From Acidobacteriota bacterium (GTDB lineage Bacteria > Acidobacteriota > Vicinamibacteria > Vicinamibacterales > JAKQTR01): DNA of 64,000 nucleotides. The DNA is taken from assembly GCA_029562975.1 (NCBI GenBank), contig JAKQTR010000038.1, positions 434,001-498,000 of the forward strand. Direction: 5' to 3'. Shown here in pieces: positions 40,706 to 50,093 of the stretch. The notes beneath the pieces are model-generated. The model was not told where the DNA came from, did not search any database, and saw only the letters and a program-made list of their open reading frames with translations. The translations under genes were made by a program, and so were the position numbers. Numbering within the stretch: position 1 is the stretch's first letter; every line of letters begins with the position of its first letter.

Positions 40706-41221
40706 TCAGATCCAGAGCCTGCGGGCGAAGAACGCCAGCAGGTAGCCGGTCCCGAAGATGGCCATCATCGTGACGAACCCGGCAGTGGACAGGACGGCCA
40801 TGCCGCTCAAGGCCGCGCCGCTCGTGCACCCGCGCGCGAACTGGGCGCCGATGCCGAACAGCGCGCCGCCGACGGCCGCGAAGACCCACCGGACCCAGCG
40901 CCGCGACACGCGGGGGCCGGCTTCCGTCACCAGCCTCAGCCGGCCGGCCGCGAGGCCGGAGAAGTACGCGCCCAGCATGACGCCCAGCACCTCGAAGACC
41001 AGCCACGCCTTCAGCGGGTGCTCGGCGCCGGGCGCGACGTAGGGGCCGTAGAAGGCCGACCGCGCGGCGTGTTCCGGGGCCGCCGCGGCCACCGACGCCA
41101 CGACGACGCTCTTCACCGCCCCGCTCGCGCCGAGGCCGCGCCCGGTGATGAAGATCGTCGCGAGCAGCACCAGGCCGAGGAAGAACCCGGCCAGGTAGGG
41201 ATTCATGTACTTCGTCTGCAC
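40706..41221 (-). CDS. YeeE/YedE family membrane protein, second half-transporter
   Basis: A 171-residue membrane protein with four or five helices. The YeeE/YedE signature is ARGCTSGAALSGMA with GCTSG at 131-135. With the larger downstream protein (18 bp later) it would make the two symmetric halves of a TsuA-like thiosulfate importer. The GTG at 41221 is chosen because AGGAGAA lies 8 nt upstream; ATG 41206 is an in-frame alternative. Confidence 0.85.
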   Translation of the reverse strand: MQTKYMNPYLAGFFLGLVLLATIFITGRGLGASGAVKSVVVASVAAAAPEHAARSAFYGPYVAPGAEHPLKAWLVFEVLGVMLGAYFSGLAAGRLRLVTEAGPRVSRRWVRWVFAAVGGALFGIGAQFARGCTSGAALSGMAVLSTAGFVTMMAIFGTGYLLAFFARRLWI

Positions 41222-41232
41222 GGCAGGTTCTC

Positions 41233-41865
41233 CTACGCCGAGGCGGCGGGCCCGTGAGGATCCTCGTCCGGCAGGTCCTCGTAGCCGGTGATCATCGCCT
41301 TCAGGTTCGACGTCAGCGTCTGCCCCGTCGTGATCAGGTAGAGGTGCGTGATCACGAACGCCAGCAGCAGGAACGCGCCCGCGGTGTGCGCGATCGCCAC
41401 CCACTCGAGCCCGCCCACCTTGAGGCTGACCACCGAGTAGCGCTGCGGGTAGCGGTAGAACATGTAGACCAGCCCCGAGCCCACCATGAGCGGGATCAGG
41501 AACGTCTTGAGGCCCGCGTAGACCAGCTTCTGCAACGGGTTGAGCTTGCTGAGCGGCGTCTTCTTCGTCGGGTGCGGCGCGCCGCGGAAGATGCCGGACA
41601 GGTAGTAGTCCGCCTGCTTGAGCAGGTTCTCCCGCGTCGGCACGTACTGCCTCCACTCGCCCGTCGTCAGGTGCCAGAAGCCCGCGAAGGCGATGAGCAC
41701 CATGAGGGCGTACGCCGCCGTGCTGTGATACGCCACCGCCTGCTCGAAGCCGAAGAAGTGGATCGAGCCGTGGATCTCGAACCCCGTCAGCGCGAGGAAG
41801 AGGATCAGGACCGCCTGGGCCCAGTGCCAGAAGCGCTCGAACCCGCCGTACACGTAGTGCCTCAT
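41233..41865 (-). CDS. membrane cytochrome b subunit
   Basis: A 210-residue di-heme cytochrome b561/FdnI-like protein. Four membrane helices carry the expected histidines: FERFWHWAQAVLIL (first), YHSTAAYALMVLIAFAGFWH (second), FLIPLMVGSGLVYMF (third) and HTAGAFLLLAFVITHLYL (fourth). It would exchange electrons between the quinone pool and the octaheme cytochrome, whose stop codon overlaps its start (ATGA). A 40-residue cytoplasmic loop contains KKTPLSKLNPLQKL. Confidence 0.9.
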   Translation of the reverse strand: MRHYVYGGFERFWHWAQAVLILFLALTGFEIHGSIHFFGFEQAVAYHSTAAYALMVLIAFAGFWHLTTGEWRQYVPTRENLLKQADYYLSGIFRGAPHPTKKTPLSKLNPLQKLVYAGLKTFLIPLMVGSGLVYMFYRYPQRYSVVSLKVGGLEWVAIAHTAGAFLLLAFVITHLYLITTGQTLTSNLKAMITGYEDLPDEDPHGPAASA

Positions 41866-43529
41866 GACCGCTCCGTCCCTTCCGTCTCCGACGCGGCGTC
41901 GGCGGCCGCCTCCGGCTGAGCGTCCAGCGCCGCGCCGGGCGCCGGCTCAGGCCGCGCGTCCAGCATGGCCCGGCGCTTCCGCCGGGCGGCAACGGCGCGA
42001 CCGGCGCCGTGGAGACAGACGCCGGCCAGGGTGGCGGCGAGCAGCCCTACGCCGGCGGCGTCCACGGGCCCGTTGCGGTCCCGTCCCGGCAGGTAGAAGC
42101 CGCCCACGGCCGCGAGCCGGCCGTTCTTGCGCGTGTGGCACTCGTTGCAGCCGACGGTCTGCGATGTCGGCGACACCATGTGGTTCACCGGCCACGTCAT
42201 CTCGGTCTCGACGAAGCCGTACTTGCCGCTGTACGGCAGGCCGACCAGCCTCATGCCCTCTTCGTTGGCCTTCGGCCAGTCGAACTCGGTCCAGTAGCCG
42301 CCGTCGCCGGGCACCGTCGAAACCAGCTTGGGCTGGATGAGGTAGCGGTACTCGGCGTCGTAGATCTGCTTCCCGCGGTGGATCTTCACCGGGTAGATCT
42401 TGGCGTCCGGATCGTCGTAGCTGCCGTGGAGCGTGTTGATCTTCACCGGCCGCGACGGATCGATCCGATCCCCGATCAGGTAGTGCGACGCCGTGCCGTT
42501 GAACCAGATGTACTCGGGCTTGACGTTCGTGCCCCAGGTGAAGGAGCCCTTGATCGACAGGTAGGTGTCCTCGCCGTGGGGGCCCTTCTCCTCGATGGGC
42601 TTGCCGTCCTGCAGCCGGCCGGCCGTGGACCAGTCCCAGGTGAGCTTCGTCGGGTTCACCTTCGCGTACACCGGGATGTGGCACGTCTGGCAGGCCACCT
42701 TCAGCGTGTGGCTGTTCAGGACGCCGTCGGCGTGCGGCAGCGTCGAGTGGCACGTCTCGCACTCCACGCGGTTCCGGTTCATCGACGACACCGAGTACAT
42801 CTTGCCGAGCATCTGGTGCTTCGACGCCGTGTGGCAGTCCACGCACTCCATGTCCAGGCCGTCGGTCCCCATGTGGACGTCCACCGTCTTCGGCGAGTCG
42901 AGCAGGGCCGTCTCCAGGTCGCCGTGCTTGACGTTGTTGCCGCCGCCGCCCAGGAAGTGGCAGGTGCCGCAGTTCAGCCGCTGGGGCTTCCCGACGCGCT
43001 GCGCGACCCTGGCCAGGTCGACCGAGGGATCCGGCATCCCGGCCCCGCCCGCCGCCTTCGTGTACTCGCCGCTGTTGTCGTGGCAGCTCAGGCAGTCCAC
43101 GTTGAGGGGGTTCGTGAAGTCGAACGACGCCTCGGCGTAGCCGTACCCCGCGTGGCAGCGGTTGCAGCTCGGCTCGTTGCCGGTCACGCCGATGCAGAAG
43201 TTGTTCACCAGGTTCTTCTTGCCGACGCTCCGGATGCCCTGGCCCGGGATGTACTCCGTGCGCTCCCAGTTCCAGTGGCTGGAGCGCATCACTTCCTCGT
43301 CGCGGCCGTTGTGGCAGGCGATGCAGGCGGAGGTGACCTCCTGCGGCTTCTTGAACCGCGCCTGCAGCTGCGCGAACTTCGTGTGGTCCACCGACGGGCC
43401 CGCGCGCCGGGCGTACTGCCGGCTGAGCTTTTCCAGGGGGGTCTGCTCCGTGCTCTTGGTGTGGAGCTCGCCGACGATGAGCGCGGCGGCCACGCCGAGA
43501 ACCAGGAGCCCGAACAGGATTTTTCTCAT
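41862..43529 (-). CDS. octaheme c-type cytochrome, tetrathionate reductase family
   Basis: A 555-residue membrane-anchored multiheme cytochrome. There are eight CxxCH heme sites: CIACH 69, CNRCH 122, CLSCH 146, CGTCH 187, CVDCH 229, CETCH 257, CQTCH 280 and CNECH near 470. An N-terminal helix (ILFGLLVLGVAAALIVG) targets it, and a C-terminal helix near 490-510 anchors it. The count and spacing match OTR, whose purified Shewanella form reduces tetrathionate and nitrogen oxyanions in vitro. It heads the operon with cytochrome b and YeeE/YedE. The in vivo substrate and direction (sulfur oxidation or reduction) are not known. Confidence 0.92.
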   Translation of the reverse strand: MRKILFGLLVLGVAAALIVGELHTKSTEQTPLEKLSRQYARRAGPSVDHTKFAQLQARFKKPQEVTSACIACHNGRDEEVMRSSHWNWERTEYIPGQGIRSVGKKNLVNNFCIGVTGNEPSCNRCHAGYGYAEASFDFTNPLNVDCLSCHDNSGEYTKAAGGAGMPDPSVDLARVAQRVGKPQRLNCGTCHFLGGGGNNVKHGDLETALLDSPKTVDVHMGTDGLDMECVDCHTASKHQMLGKMYSVSSMNRNRVECETCHSTLPHADGVLNSHTLKVACQTCHIPVYAKVNPTKLTWDWSTAGRLQDGKPIEEKGPHGEDTYLSIKGSFTWGTNVKPEYIWFNGTASHYLIGDRIDPSRPVKINTLHGSYDDPDAKIYPVKIHRGKQIYDAEYRYLIQPKLVSTVPGDGGYWTEFDWPKANEEGMRLVGLPYSGKYGFVETEMTWPVNHMVSPTSQTVGCNECHTRKNGRLAAVGGFYLPGRDRNGPVDAAGVGLLAATLAGVCLHGAGRAVAARRKRRAMLDARPEPAPGAALDAQPEAAADAASETEGTERS

Positions 43530-43610
43530 GTCGTGGTGACCTCAGGCGGCCCGGGCCGACGCGACGGCCGCCGGCTGGCCCGTGCCTCGCGCCGGGACCG
43601 CGGGGAGCGG

Positions 43611-43636
43611 CCGGGCGCCGCCGGCGCGGCGCCCGG
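43611..43636 (-). terminator. GC hairpin between the Tat oxidoreductase and octaheme genes
   Basis: A perfect 10-bp stem (CCGGGCGCCG with its complement) and 6-nt loop, 60 nt after the stop of the leftward Tat-exported gene and about 80 nt before the octaheme start. It probably separates the two transcription units. Confidence 0.5.
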
Positions 43637-43696
43637 TGCACTGCGTCCGGACACAGGGATTCACGCGGCCGCCGTTGCGTGACGCGCCGCGGCCGG

Positions 43697-44719
43697 TCAG
43701 GCGGGCTTCAGGATCCGGCACACGCGCTCGGCGTTCTCGCGCACCTCGTCCCGGACGCGCGGGAACATCCCGACGAAGATGCCGTCGGTCGGCTTGATGC
43801 TCGCGAACGCCGTCCTGAACGCCTCGTCCATGGCGCGCTCGCCGACCCGGCCCGCCGCGAGGATCTTGTAGGCGAAGCACGGCTTCTTTGTCTGCTGCAT
43901 GAAGCGGTACATGCGGGGCGGATCGCTCTGCAGGTAGATCTCGGACGGCATCTCGAGGAGTTCGCCGCCGAGCACCTTCCGCCACTCGTCGTTCGTGCGG
44001 GTGATGTTGTAGACGCAGCCCGCGTAGAAGTCCACGTCCCAGCCCTGGTCCTCGACGAGCGCGAGGACCTCCGGCTTGTGGCTGCCGACGCCCACCAGGC
44101 ACCCAAGGTCGCGCACCTGCTTGCACCAGTCGCGGACCGTCTCGATCTTCCCGCTCATGTACGCCGTGTCCGTGCGCCCGCCGTGGTGGTAGATGGCGAG
44201 GGGCTTCCAGGCGGCGTGAAGGGGCGCCGGGTCGCCGATCCCCTGGACGATGAGGTGCATCGACCCGCCCTCGGCCTGGAACCGGGCCAGGTCCTCGGCG
44301 GCCCGCCCCAGCTCGACGTAGTTGTACGTGTTGATGCCGAACCGCGCGCACTGGTGCAGGACCTCGCAGACGCGCTCGGCCGTGTAGTACTCCCGCATCA
44401 CCTGCGAGTACGTGTTGTTGAAGTGCGAGAAGCCGTAAAACGGGTTGCAGCCGACGATCAGCCGGCTGATCTGCTGGCCGCCGAAGCTCATCTTCGGCAC
44501 CTGGATCTGGGACGCCGGGGTGAGCGGCTTGGCCGGCTGTCCGCCCTGCCGGGCCGTCGCGCCCTGGGCCGCCTGAGGCCGAGGCGCGCCCGAGCCCGCC
44601 TGGCCGTCCGGTGCAGCCGAGGCGGCCGGCGGCCGCTGCCGCCCCGCTGCCAGCGGGACGCCTGTCGCGCCAATCGCCATCGCCGCCGATTGCAGGAACG
44701 TCCGTCTCGTCTGCGCCAT
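43697..44719 (-). CDS. Tat-exported aldo/keto-reductase-like TIM-barrel protein
   Basis: A 340-residue protein with a twin-arginine signal (RRTFLQSAAMAIGATGVPLA, Arg5-Arg6). A Gln/Ala/Pro linker of about 40 residues precedes a TIM-barrel-like domain (ISRLIVGCNPFYGFSHFNNT, ARFGINTYNYVELGRAAEDL, VGVGSHKPEVLALVEDQGWD). The barrel resembles aldo/keto reductase-like proteins, but I do not see the full Asp-Tyr-Lys-His tetrad. It sits upstream of the octaheme operon and downstream of the DUF1080 gene on the same strand; sugar-related oxidoreductases of this kind are common in Acidobacteriota. Substrate unknown. Confidence 0.75.
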   Translation of the reverse strand: MAQTRRTFLQSAAMAIGATGVPLAAGRQRPPAASAAPDGQAGSGAPRPQAAQGATARQGGQPAKPLTPASQIQVPKMSFGGQQISRLIVGCNPFYGFSHFNNTYSQVMREYYTAERVCEVLHQCARFGINTYNYVELGRAAEDLARFQAEGGSMHLIVQGIGDPAPLHAAWKPLAIYHHGGRTDTAYMSGKIETVRDWCKQVRDLGCLVGVGSHKPEVLALVEDQGWDVDFYAGCVYNITRTNDEWRKVLGGELLEMPSEIYLQSDPPRMYRFMQQTKKPCFAYKILAAGRVGERAMDEAFRTAFASIKPTDGIFVGMFPRVRDEVRENAERVCRILKPA

Positions 44720-44740
44720 GGCTCCCCCAGAATCTGCTGC

Positions 44741-44770
44741 GGGCCCGGGGCCTGAAGCCCCCGGGCTCCG
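44741..44770 (-). repeat. dispersed GGAGCCCGGGG palindromic repeat, copy 1
   Basis: Read on the minus strand: GGAGCCCGGGGGCTTCAGGC followed by CCCGGGCCC. It forms a GC stem with a TTCA-type loop. A degraded second copy (GGAAGCCCGGTCTTCGGGCC) lies at about 44795-44828. The family recurs at 47.1, 47.2, 48.2 and 49.4 kb. Confidence 0.65.
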
Positions 44771-44859
44771 TCCTCGCCTCTGCGCCTCCCCGCGTGGAAG
44801 CCCGGTCTTCGGGCCCGGCTCCCCGGGCGCGAATCGCCGGTCCGACCAGCGCCTGGCGC

Positions 44860-45564
44860 CTAGCGCGCGGGCGCCGTCTGCTCCGGCGTCGCCATGCCCG
44901 GCGGCAGCTCGAGCAGCCGCACGTTGCGGAAGTGGATCTCCGACCCTTCCGCCTCCAGGCACAGGTAGCCCTTCCGGCGCGCCGACTGGCTGATGCCGTT
45001 CACGAACTTCCCGTTCACCGCCAGCTTGACCACGCCGTCCACCGCCACCACGTCGTAGGTGTTCCACTGGTTCTTGCCGAGGACGCGGTTCTCGAACGAC
45101 ATGCTGCGCTCGCCGCGCGGGTTGTCGGCCACGATCTTCACGCCGCCCACGCCGAACAGCTCGCCGTGCACGTAGGCGATCGGCGGCTCGACGCCGTTCC
45201 GGGCGTTCAGCTTGACCCACTCCAGGTCGAGCATCTGGACCTCGATCCCGTCCGGCAGGCGGTTCTTGCCCGGGGCCGCGTTGCTCCACAGGAAGACGCC
45301 CGAGTTCCCGCCCGCGACCAGGTGCATCCATTCCACGTGCAGGACGAAGTTCTCGTACATCTTGTCCGTGCACATGACCCCGATCGGCTGCCCGGTCGTC
45401 ACGACCAGCCCGTCGCGCCACGCCCAGGTGTCGGGATTGCCGTTGATGTTCGTCCAACCGCTCAAGTCCCTGCCGTTGAACAGGTTCTCGAAATGCGGCG
45501 CCTGCGCGAAGGCGGGCCCCGACACGAGCAACGCGACGAATACGACCGCCATGATGCGTTTCAT
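44860..45564 (-). CDS. DUF1080 (3-keto-disaccharide hydrolase-like) secreted protein
   Basis: A 234-residue protein with a cleavable signal peptide ([20 protein letters not shown]). It has a concanavalin-like jelly roll of PF06439 type: [20 protein letters not shown], the conserved [20 protein letters not shown], and [19 protein letters not shown]. Members cleave 3-keto-glycosides after oxidation by Gfo/Idh/MocA or similar dehydrogenases, which fits its divergent neighbour. The ATG at 45564 has AGGAG 5-6 nt upstream. Confidence 0.92.
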   Translation of the reverse strand: MKRIMAVVFVALLVSGPAFAQAPHFENLFNGRDLSGWTNINGNPDTWAWRDGLVVTTGQPIGVMCTDKMYENFVLHVEWMHLVAGGNSGVFLWSNAAPGKNRLPDGIEVQMLDLEWVKLNARNGVEPPIAYVHGELFGVGGVKIVADNPRGERSMSFENRVLGKNQWNTYDVVAVDGVVKLAVNGKFVNGISQSARRKGYLCLEAEGSEIHFRNVRLLELPPGMATPEQTAPAR

Positions 45565-45593
45565 GAGATCTCCTGCTCTCTGCGTGACAGCGT

Positions 45594-45642
45594 TCCGAGC
45601 CCGGAGTCCCGATCCCGGAATCCCGAGCCCCGAGTCCCGGCT
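45594..45642. repeat. degenerate heptad array in a divergent promoter region
   Basis: CCGAGCC, CGGAGTC, CCGATCC, CGGAATC, CCGAGCC, CCGAGTC and CCGGCTT run consecutively between the divergent DUF1080 and Gfo/Idh/MocA genes. Confidence 0.7.
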
Positions 45643-45664
45643 TGCGTCAGCCCCTGGCAAGCCG

Positions 45665-45670
45665 TATCTT
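45665..45670 (+). promoter_or_regulatory. -10 element of the Gfo/Idh/MocA gene, leaderless arrangement
   Basis: TATCTT lies exactly 6 nt before the ATG at 45677 and no ribosome binding site is present between them. Confidence 0.5.
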
Positions 45671-45676
45671 ACACGC

Positions 45677-47023
45677 ATGGCCATCATCAATCGACCCGAC
45701 CGCCGCACGTTCCTCAAGTCCACCGGCGCCGTCGCCGCCGCCTGGGCCGCCGGTCCAGCGGTCCTCCGTTCCCAGGCCCCCGACAAGCTCCGCCTCGCCA
45801 TCATCGGATGCGGGGGGCAGGGCCGGGCGAACATGAAGCGGGTCGCCGGCGAACAGATCGTGGCGCTCTGCGACGTGGATGCCAACGCCCTGAACCAGGC
45901 GGCGCAGCAGTACCCGCAGGCGCGCAAGGAGACCGACTTCCGGCGCCTGTTCGACCACGCCAACGAGTTCGACGCCGTGGTCGTGAGCACCACCGAGCAC
46001 ACCCACGCGTTCGCCACGCTGCCCGCGCTGCAGCTCAAGAAGCACGTCTACTGCGAGAAGCCCCTCGCCTACAACGTGCACCAGACCCGCATCATCCGCG
46101 AGGCCGCCGAGAAGGCCGGCGTCGCCACGCAGATGGGCACCCAGATCCACGCCAGCGACAATTACCGGCGCGTGGTCGAGCACATCCAGGGCGGCACCAT
46201 CGGCAAGGTCACCGAGTGCCACGTGTGGGTCGCGCGCGCCTGGGGCTGGCACGCCACCGAGGACGAGGCGAAGCAGGCCAAGGACATCGTGTTCGTGCAG
46301 GAGCGCCCGTCGGTCGTCGATCCCGTGCCCGCCCATATCGCCTGGGACCTGTGGCTCGGGCCCGGCCCCGCGCGGCCGTACAGCAACGTCTACCTGCCCG
46401 GCCCGAAGTGGTACCGCTGGTGGGACTACGGCAACGGGACGATGAGCGACCTCGGCAGCCACTGGATCGACCTGCCCTTCTGGGCGCTGAAGCTTCACGC
46501 GCCGGCGACCATCGAGGCCAGCGGGCCGCCCGTCAACAAGGAGATCGCGCCCGCGTCGATGCAGGCGAAGTACGAGTACCTGGCGCAGGGCGAGCAGCCC
46601 GCGCTGACGCTGACCTGGTACCAGGGCGTGAACAGGCCTGACCTCGTGAAGCGGGGCGACGTCCCGCAGTGGCCGAACGGCGTGCTGTTCGTCGGCGAAA
46701 AGGGGATGCTGATCGCCGACTACAGCAGGTACATGCTGCTCGTGCCCGGCGAGAAGTTCGCCGAAGTGCCCGTGCCGAAGATCTCGATCCCCAAGTCCGT
46801 CGGCCACCACCAGGAGTGGATCGACGCCTGCAAGACCGGCTCGCCGACGACCTGCGCGTTCTCGTATTCCGGGTGGCTGACCGAGGCCAACCACCTCGGC
46901 AACGTCGCCTACCGCGTCGGGAAGAAGCTCGAGTGGGACTCGGTGAACATGCGCGCGACGAACGCGCCCGAGGCGGAGCCGTTCCTGACCCGCGCCCACG
47001 CCCCGGGCTGGAAGCTCGCGTAG
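45677..47023 (+). CDS. Tat-exported Gfo/Idh/MocA family oxidoreductase
   Basis: A 448-residue NAD(P)-dependent dehydrogenase acting on sugars. A twin-arginine signal (Arg9-Arg10, [18 protein letters not shown]) precedes the Rossmann fold with GCGGQG at 44-49. The family EKP motif is at 127-129 (CEKPLAYN). The C-terminal sheet domain has [18 protein letters not shown] and [14 protein letters not shown]. It is probably exported with bound cofactor, as for glucose-fructose oxidoreductase. It is divergent from the DUF1080 gene, and the pair may oxidise and then cleave a glycoside. Substrate not deducible. Confidence 0.93.
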   Translation: MAIINRPDRRTFLKSTGAVAAAWAAGPAVLRSQAPDKLRLAIIGCGGQGRANMKRVAGEQIVALCDVDANALNQAAQQYPQARKETDFRRLFDHANEFDAVVVSTTEHTHAFATLPALQLKKHVYCEKPLAYNVHQTRIIREAAEKAGVATQMGTQIHASDNYRRVVEHIQGGTIGKVTECHVWVARAWGWHATEDEAKQAKDIVFVQERPSVVDPVPAHIAWDLWLGPGPARPYSNVYLPGPKWYRWWDYGNGTMSDLGSHWIDLPFWALKLHAPATIEASGPPVNKEIAPASMQAKYEYLAQGEQPALTLTWYQGVNRPDLVKRGDVPQWPNGVLFVGEKGMLIADYSRYMLLVPGEKFAEVPVPKISIPKSVGHHQEWIDACKTGSPTTCAFSYSGWLTEANHLGNVAYRVGKKLEWDSVNMRATNAPEAEPFLTRAHAPGWKLA

Positions 47024-47114
47024 CGAACCGGTTCGCCGCGCAGGGCGTCGGGGCGCCGCGGCGGATCGGCAGCGCGGCGAATCGCCAGCCTGGCGACCGC
47101 GCGACGACTTGGCA

Positions 47115-47146
47115 GATGGAGCCCGGGGGCTTCGAGCCCCCGGGTT
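47115..47146 (+). repeat. dispersed GGAGCCCGGGG palindromic repeat, best copy
   Basis: GATGGAGCCCGGGGGCTTCG is followed by AGCCCCCGGGTT. The arms 47120-47131 and 47135-47146 pair over 12 positions with one G-U pair and a 3-nt loop. It lies about 95 nt after the Gfo/Idh/MocA stop and could also end transcription. Confidence 0.7.
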
Positions 47147-47235
47147 GAACCCGTGGCCCGGGTCTTCAGGCTCGACGCGCCGTGAGGGCGTGGCGCCTTG
47201 ACCGCTTGACGGCGTGGCCGCTCGACACTTGAAAC

Positions 47236-47258
47236 GTGGAGCCCGGGGGCTCAGCCCC
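47236..47258 (+). repeat. dispersed palindromic repeat, truncated copy
   Basis: GTGGAGCCCGGGGGCTCAGC followed by CCC. The left arm is complete and the right arm is cut after four bases. Confidence 0.6.
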
Positions 47259-47432
47259 ATCTCAATGGCATTGAGCAAGGCAGCCCCTCGAGAAACAGTC
47301 TCGGGCACCCGGCGGCGAGACCGGCCCTTCGATCGTTCGACAGGTTCAGGGCGCTCCGAGCGGCGTGATAGAAGTCCTGGGCGCGCCGGCAGAACGGGTG
47401 ACGTGGACGGCCGCAGCCGGAGCTCGTGGATT

Positions 47433-47461
47433 TTGACATCTGATGCGTGATGCGTGATGAT
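47433..47461 (+). promoter_or_regulatory. candidate vapBC promoter with heptad repeat spacer
   Basis: A perfect -35 TTGACA (47433-47438) is followed after 17 bp by GATGAT (47456-47461), which ends 6 nt before the antitoxin ATG. The spacer is made of TGATGCG repeated twice, which an antitoxin could use as an operator. Confidence 0.5.
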
Positions 47462-47467
47462 GGCGTC

Positions 47468-47695
47468 ATGCGCACCACTCTCGACATCGATGACGACGTC
47501 CTTCAGGCCGCCAAGGAACTTGGCGCGCTGCAGGGCAAGACCGCTGGGAAAGTCGTGTCTGAATTGGCCCGAAAGGGCCTCGCGCCTAGGACCGCGAGCC
47601 GCGTGCGCAATGGCGTCCCCCTGCTTCCGCAGCGGCCGGCGGGCAGCCCAAAGCCGACGATGAGGCTGGTCAATGAGTTGAGGGATGAGGCGTGA
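47468..47695 (+). CDS. ribbon-helix-helix type antitoxin, VapB-like
   Basis: A 75-residue protein. The N-terminus MRTTLDIDDDVLQAAKELGA with ARKGL near residue 38 fits the CopG/Arc ribbon-helix-helix fold used by VapB antitoxins. The C-terminal half (GVPLLPQRPAGSPKPTMRLV) would be the toxin-binding tail. The ATG at 47468 is chosen as the start of the fold; upstream in-frame ATG and GTG codons lie in the TGATGCG repeats. The stop overlaps the toxin GTG. Confidence 0.85.
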   Translation: MRTTLDIDDDVLQAAKELGALQGKTAGKVVSELARKGLAPRTASRVRNGVPLLPQRPAGSPKPTMRLVNELRDEA

Positions 47696-48141
47696 GCGGA
47701 GCCGCCCTGCTCGACGTCAACGTGCTGGTGGCGCTGTTCGATCCCGCGCACATCCATCACGACGTCGCGCACGACTGGTTCTCGGCGGACGGCCGCGCCG
47801 CGTGGGCGACGTGTCCGGTGACCGAGGCCGGCTTCCTCCGCGTGCTCACCAACCCCGCTTACGGCGGCGCCGCGATGCGCGTGGCGGAACTTGGCGGACT
47901 GTTGACCCGCTTCTGTCGAAGCGGCGGCCATGTGTTCTGGCCCGATCGGGTGTCGCTACTGGACACTGCTCTCTTCGACCTGACGCGCGCGGCTGGCCAT
48001 CGCCAGATGACCGATGTCTACCTGCTCGGGCTCGCGTGCAGGATGGGCGGCCGGCTGGCCACGTTCGATCGGACTATTCCCATCAGGGCCGTCAAGGGTG
48101 CGACAGCAGCTTCGCTTGAAGTCATCGCACCCGCCGAGTAG
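47692..48141 (+). CDS. PIN-domain ribonuclease toxin, VapC family
   Basis: A 149-residue PIN nuclease. The four acidic metal ligands are in place: Asp8 (LLDVNVLVALFD), Glu45 (TEAGFLR), Asp108 (MTDVYLLGLA) and Asp126 (LATFDR). VapC toxins cleave tRNA or rRNA and are held inactive by VapB, which also represses the operon. The start overlaps the antitoxin stop (GTGA), the usual coupling. Target RNA unknown. Confidence 0.92.
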   Translation: MSGAALLDVNVLVALFDPAHIHHDVAHDWFSADGRAAWATCPVTEAGFLRVLTNPAYGGAAMRVAELGGLLTRFCRSGGHVFWPDRVSLLDTALFDLTRAAGHRQMTDVYLLGLACRMGGRLATFDRTIPIRAVKGATAASLEVIAPAE

Positions 48142-48208
48142 CGAGCGGCGAAGCCCGACAGGACCGGCCGCCGGGCCTGACACAGGAGTGCCGGACGCGT
48201 TCCCGGCG

Positions 48209-48262
48209 ATGGAGCCCGGAGTCTTCTGCGTGACGTCGTCTTGATGGAGCCCGAGGGCTTCC
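48209..48262 (+). repeat. two partial dispersed palindromic repeat copies
   Basis: GATGGAGCCCGGAGTCTTC and GATGGAGCCCGAGGGCTTCC lie 35 bp apart between vapC and the aldo/keto reductase gene. Both keep only the left arm, so they are decayed. Confidence 0.55.
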
Positions 48263-48301
48263 TTGGCCTGAGCGCTGTCGAAGGCTGCCCCCGGGGGATC
48301 C

Positions 48302-49288
<987 letters not shown>

Positions 49289-49427
49289 GACGCTTCTGCC
49301 TCCGCTGCCGTCCGCTCGATGATACGCGATCGACGCGGGTCGTTCCCGCGCGCCAGCGGCGTGCCGGATGGGGGACCGACCTTCAGGTCCGGCGCGTGAC
49401 CGCGCGTCACGGAACTAGCGGGCTCCA

Positions 49428-49460
49428 GATGGAGCCCGGGGTCTTCAGACCCCGGGGCTG
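49428..49460 (+). repeat. dispersed GGAGCCCGGGG palindromic repeat, copy near tRNA
   Basis: AGATGGAGCCCGGGGTCTTC is followed by AGACCCCGGGG. The stem bases change together relative to the 47.1-kb copy (GGGGGCT/AGCCCCC there, GGGGTCT/AGACCCC here), which suggests a conserved structure. Confidence 0.65.
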
Positions 49461-49492
49461 TCTTCCTGTGGTGGCTGCGTTCCGTGTTCTTG

Positions 49493-49501
49493 TGCTACAT
49501 T
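49493..49501 (+). promoter_or_regulatory. extended -10 promoter of tRNA-Thr
   Basis: TGCTACATT (TG, one base, TACATT) lies about 50 nt before the tRNA and within TGTGCTACATT, a close relative of the efp and uvrA promoters. Confidence 0.45.
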
Positions 49502-49551
49502 GTCTTTCTGGCCCGAGCGCAGCGATCGCGTGCGGGCTGCCCGCCAAGCCG

Positions 49552-49627
49552 GCCGGCGTAGCTCAGTTGGCAGAGCAGCTGATTCGTAATCAGCAGGTCG
49601 TCGGTTCAAGTCCGACCGCCGGCTCCA
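49552..49627 (+). tRNA. tRNA-Thr (anticodon CGT)
   Basis: A complete 76-nt cloverleaf with encoded CCA. The acceptor stem GCCGGCG pairs with CGCCGGC. The D-arm contains AGCTCAGTTGG. The anticodon stem GCTGA/TCAGC encloses TTCGTAA, giving anticodon CGT for ACG codons. The T-arm carries GGTTCAAGTCC. The discriminator base is T. No duplicated 3' end was found downstream, so there is no sign of an integrated element at this tRNA. Confidence 0.97.
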
Positions 49628-50093
49628 TATGGTCTAAAGAGGAATGTGCCGCAGGTCGTCGAACCGGCGGTTGGAACACCCAGCGCTGCCGTAGGCGTGC
49701 GCGAGGGCCTGCGTGAAACGCTCACGGCTCTGACACGCCCTCCCTCGGGCGGCTTCGTCGCTCTCTCGCCACCACCAATGCCCCCGGGGCTCTCATCAGT
49801 CGGACCCGGCACGTGCGGCGCCGCGTGACACGCTGGCACGGCGGACAGAGGCTGGTGCGATGGGTGTCCCCGGGCATCCGCGAAGCCGTCAAGTGCGTCC
49901 GCCGGCTGAAGGGCGGCGCCGGCGTGTCTCCGTCGGTCGCCGCGCCACGGGGCCGCGATCACCACCTCGGCCTGGTCACGACAGAGAAACCTCGTCACGT
50001 CGCATAGAATGTCCTGTAGAGCCGCCCCTGCATTCTAACCGCCGGCGGGACACCCCCTCGGAACCGCAACCCCCTGGCAACGAGGGTTGCGCC
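49628..50093. other. 466-bp leader region before mgtA
   Basis: No supported gene. A short frame at 49813-50007 encodes 64 residues (LVRWVSPGIREAVKCVRRLK) that I cannot assign. TAGAAT at 50005-50010 is a possible -10 for mgtA and forms part of a 7-bp inverted repeat (TAGAATG with CATTCTA at 50031-50037). The roughly 80-nt leader that follows could be regulatory, but no magnesium riboswitch is recognised. Confidence 0.45.

Larger units (their letters stand above)
47024..47432. other. intergenic stretch with palindromic repeats, no gene
   Basis: About 410 bp without a supported gene. It contains a full palindromic repeat (47115-47146) and a shortened copy (47236-47258). At about 47331-47351 a variant of the TTCGACAGGTTCAGGGC string, common in intergenic DNA of many bacteria, is visible. 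I see no further coding signal. Confidence 0.6.

Noticed and set aside
47331-47351. Functional site at the TTCGACAGG-like string
   Set aside because: Such strings are common in intergenic DNA of many genomes, and a single degraded copy gives no evidence of function.
49628-50093. Magnesium-sensing riboswitch (M-box type) before mgtA
   Set aside because: The presumed leader is only about 80 nt and shows none of the conserved M-box elements that I can recognise; only a 7-bp inverted repeat is present.
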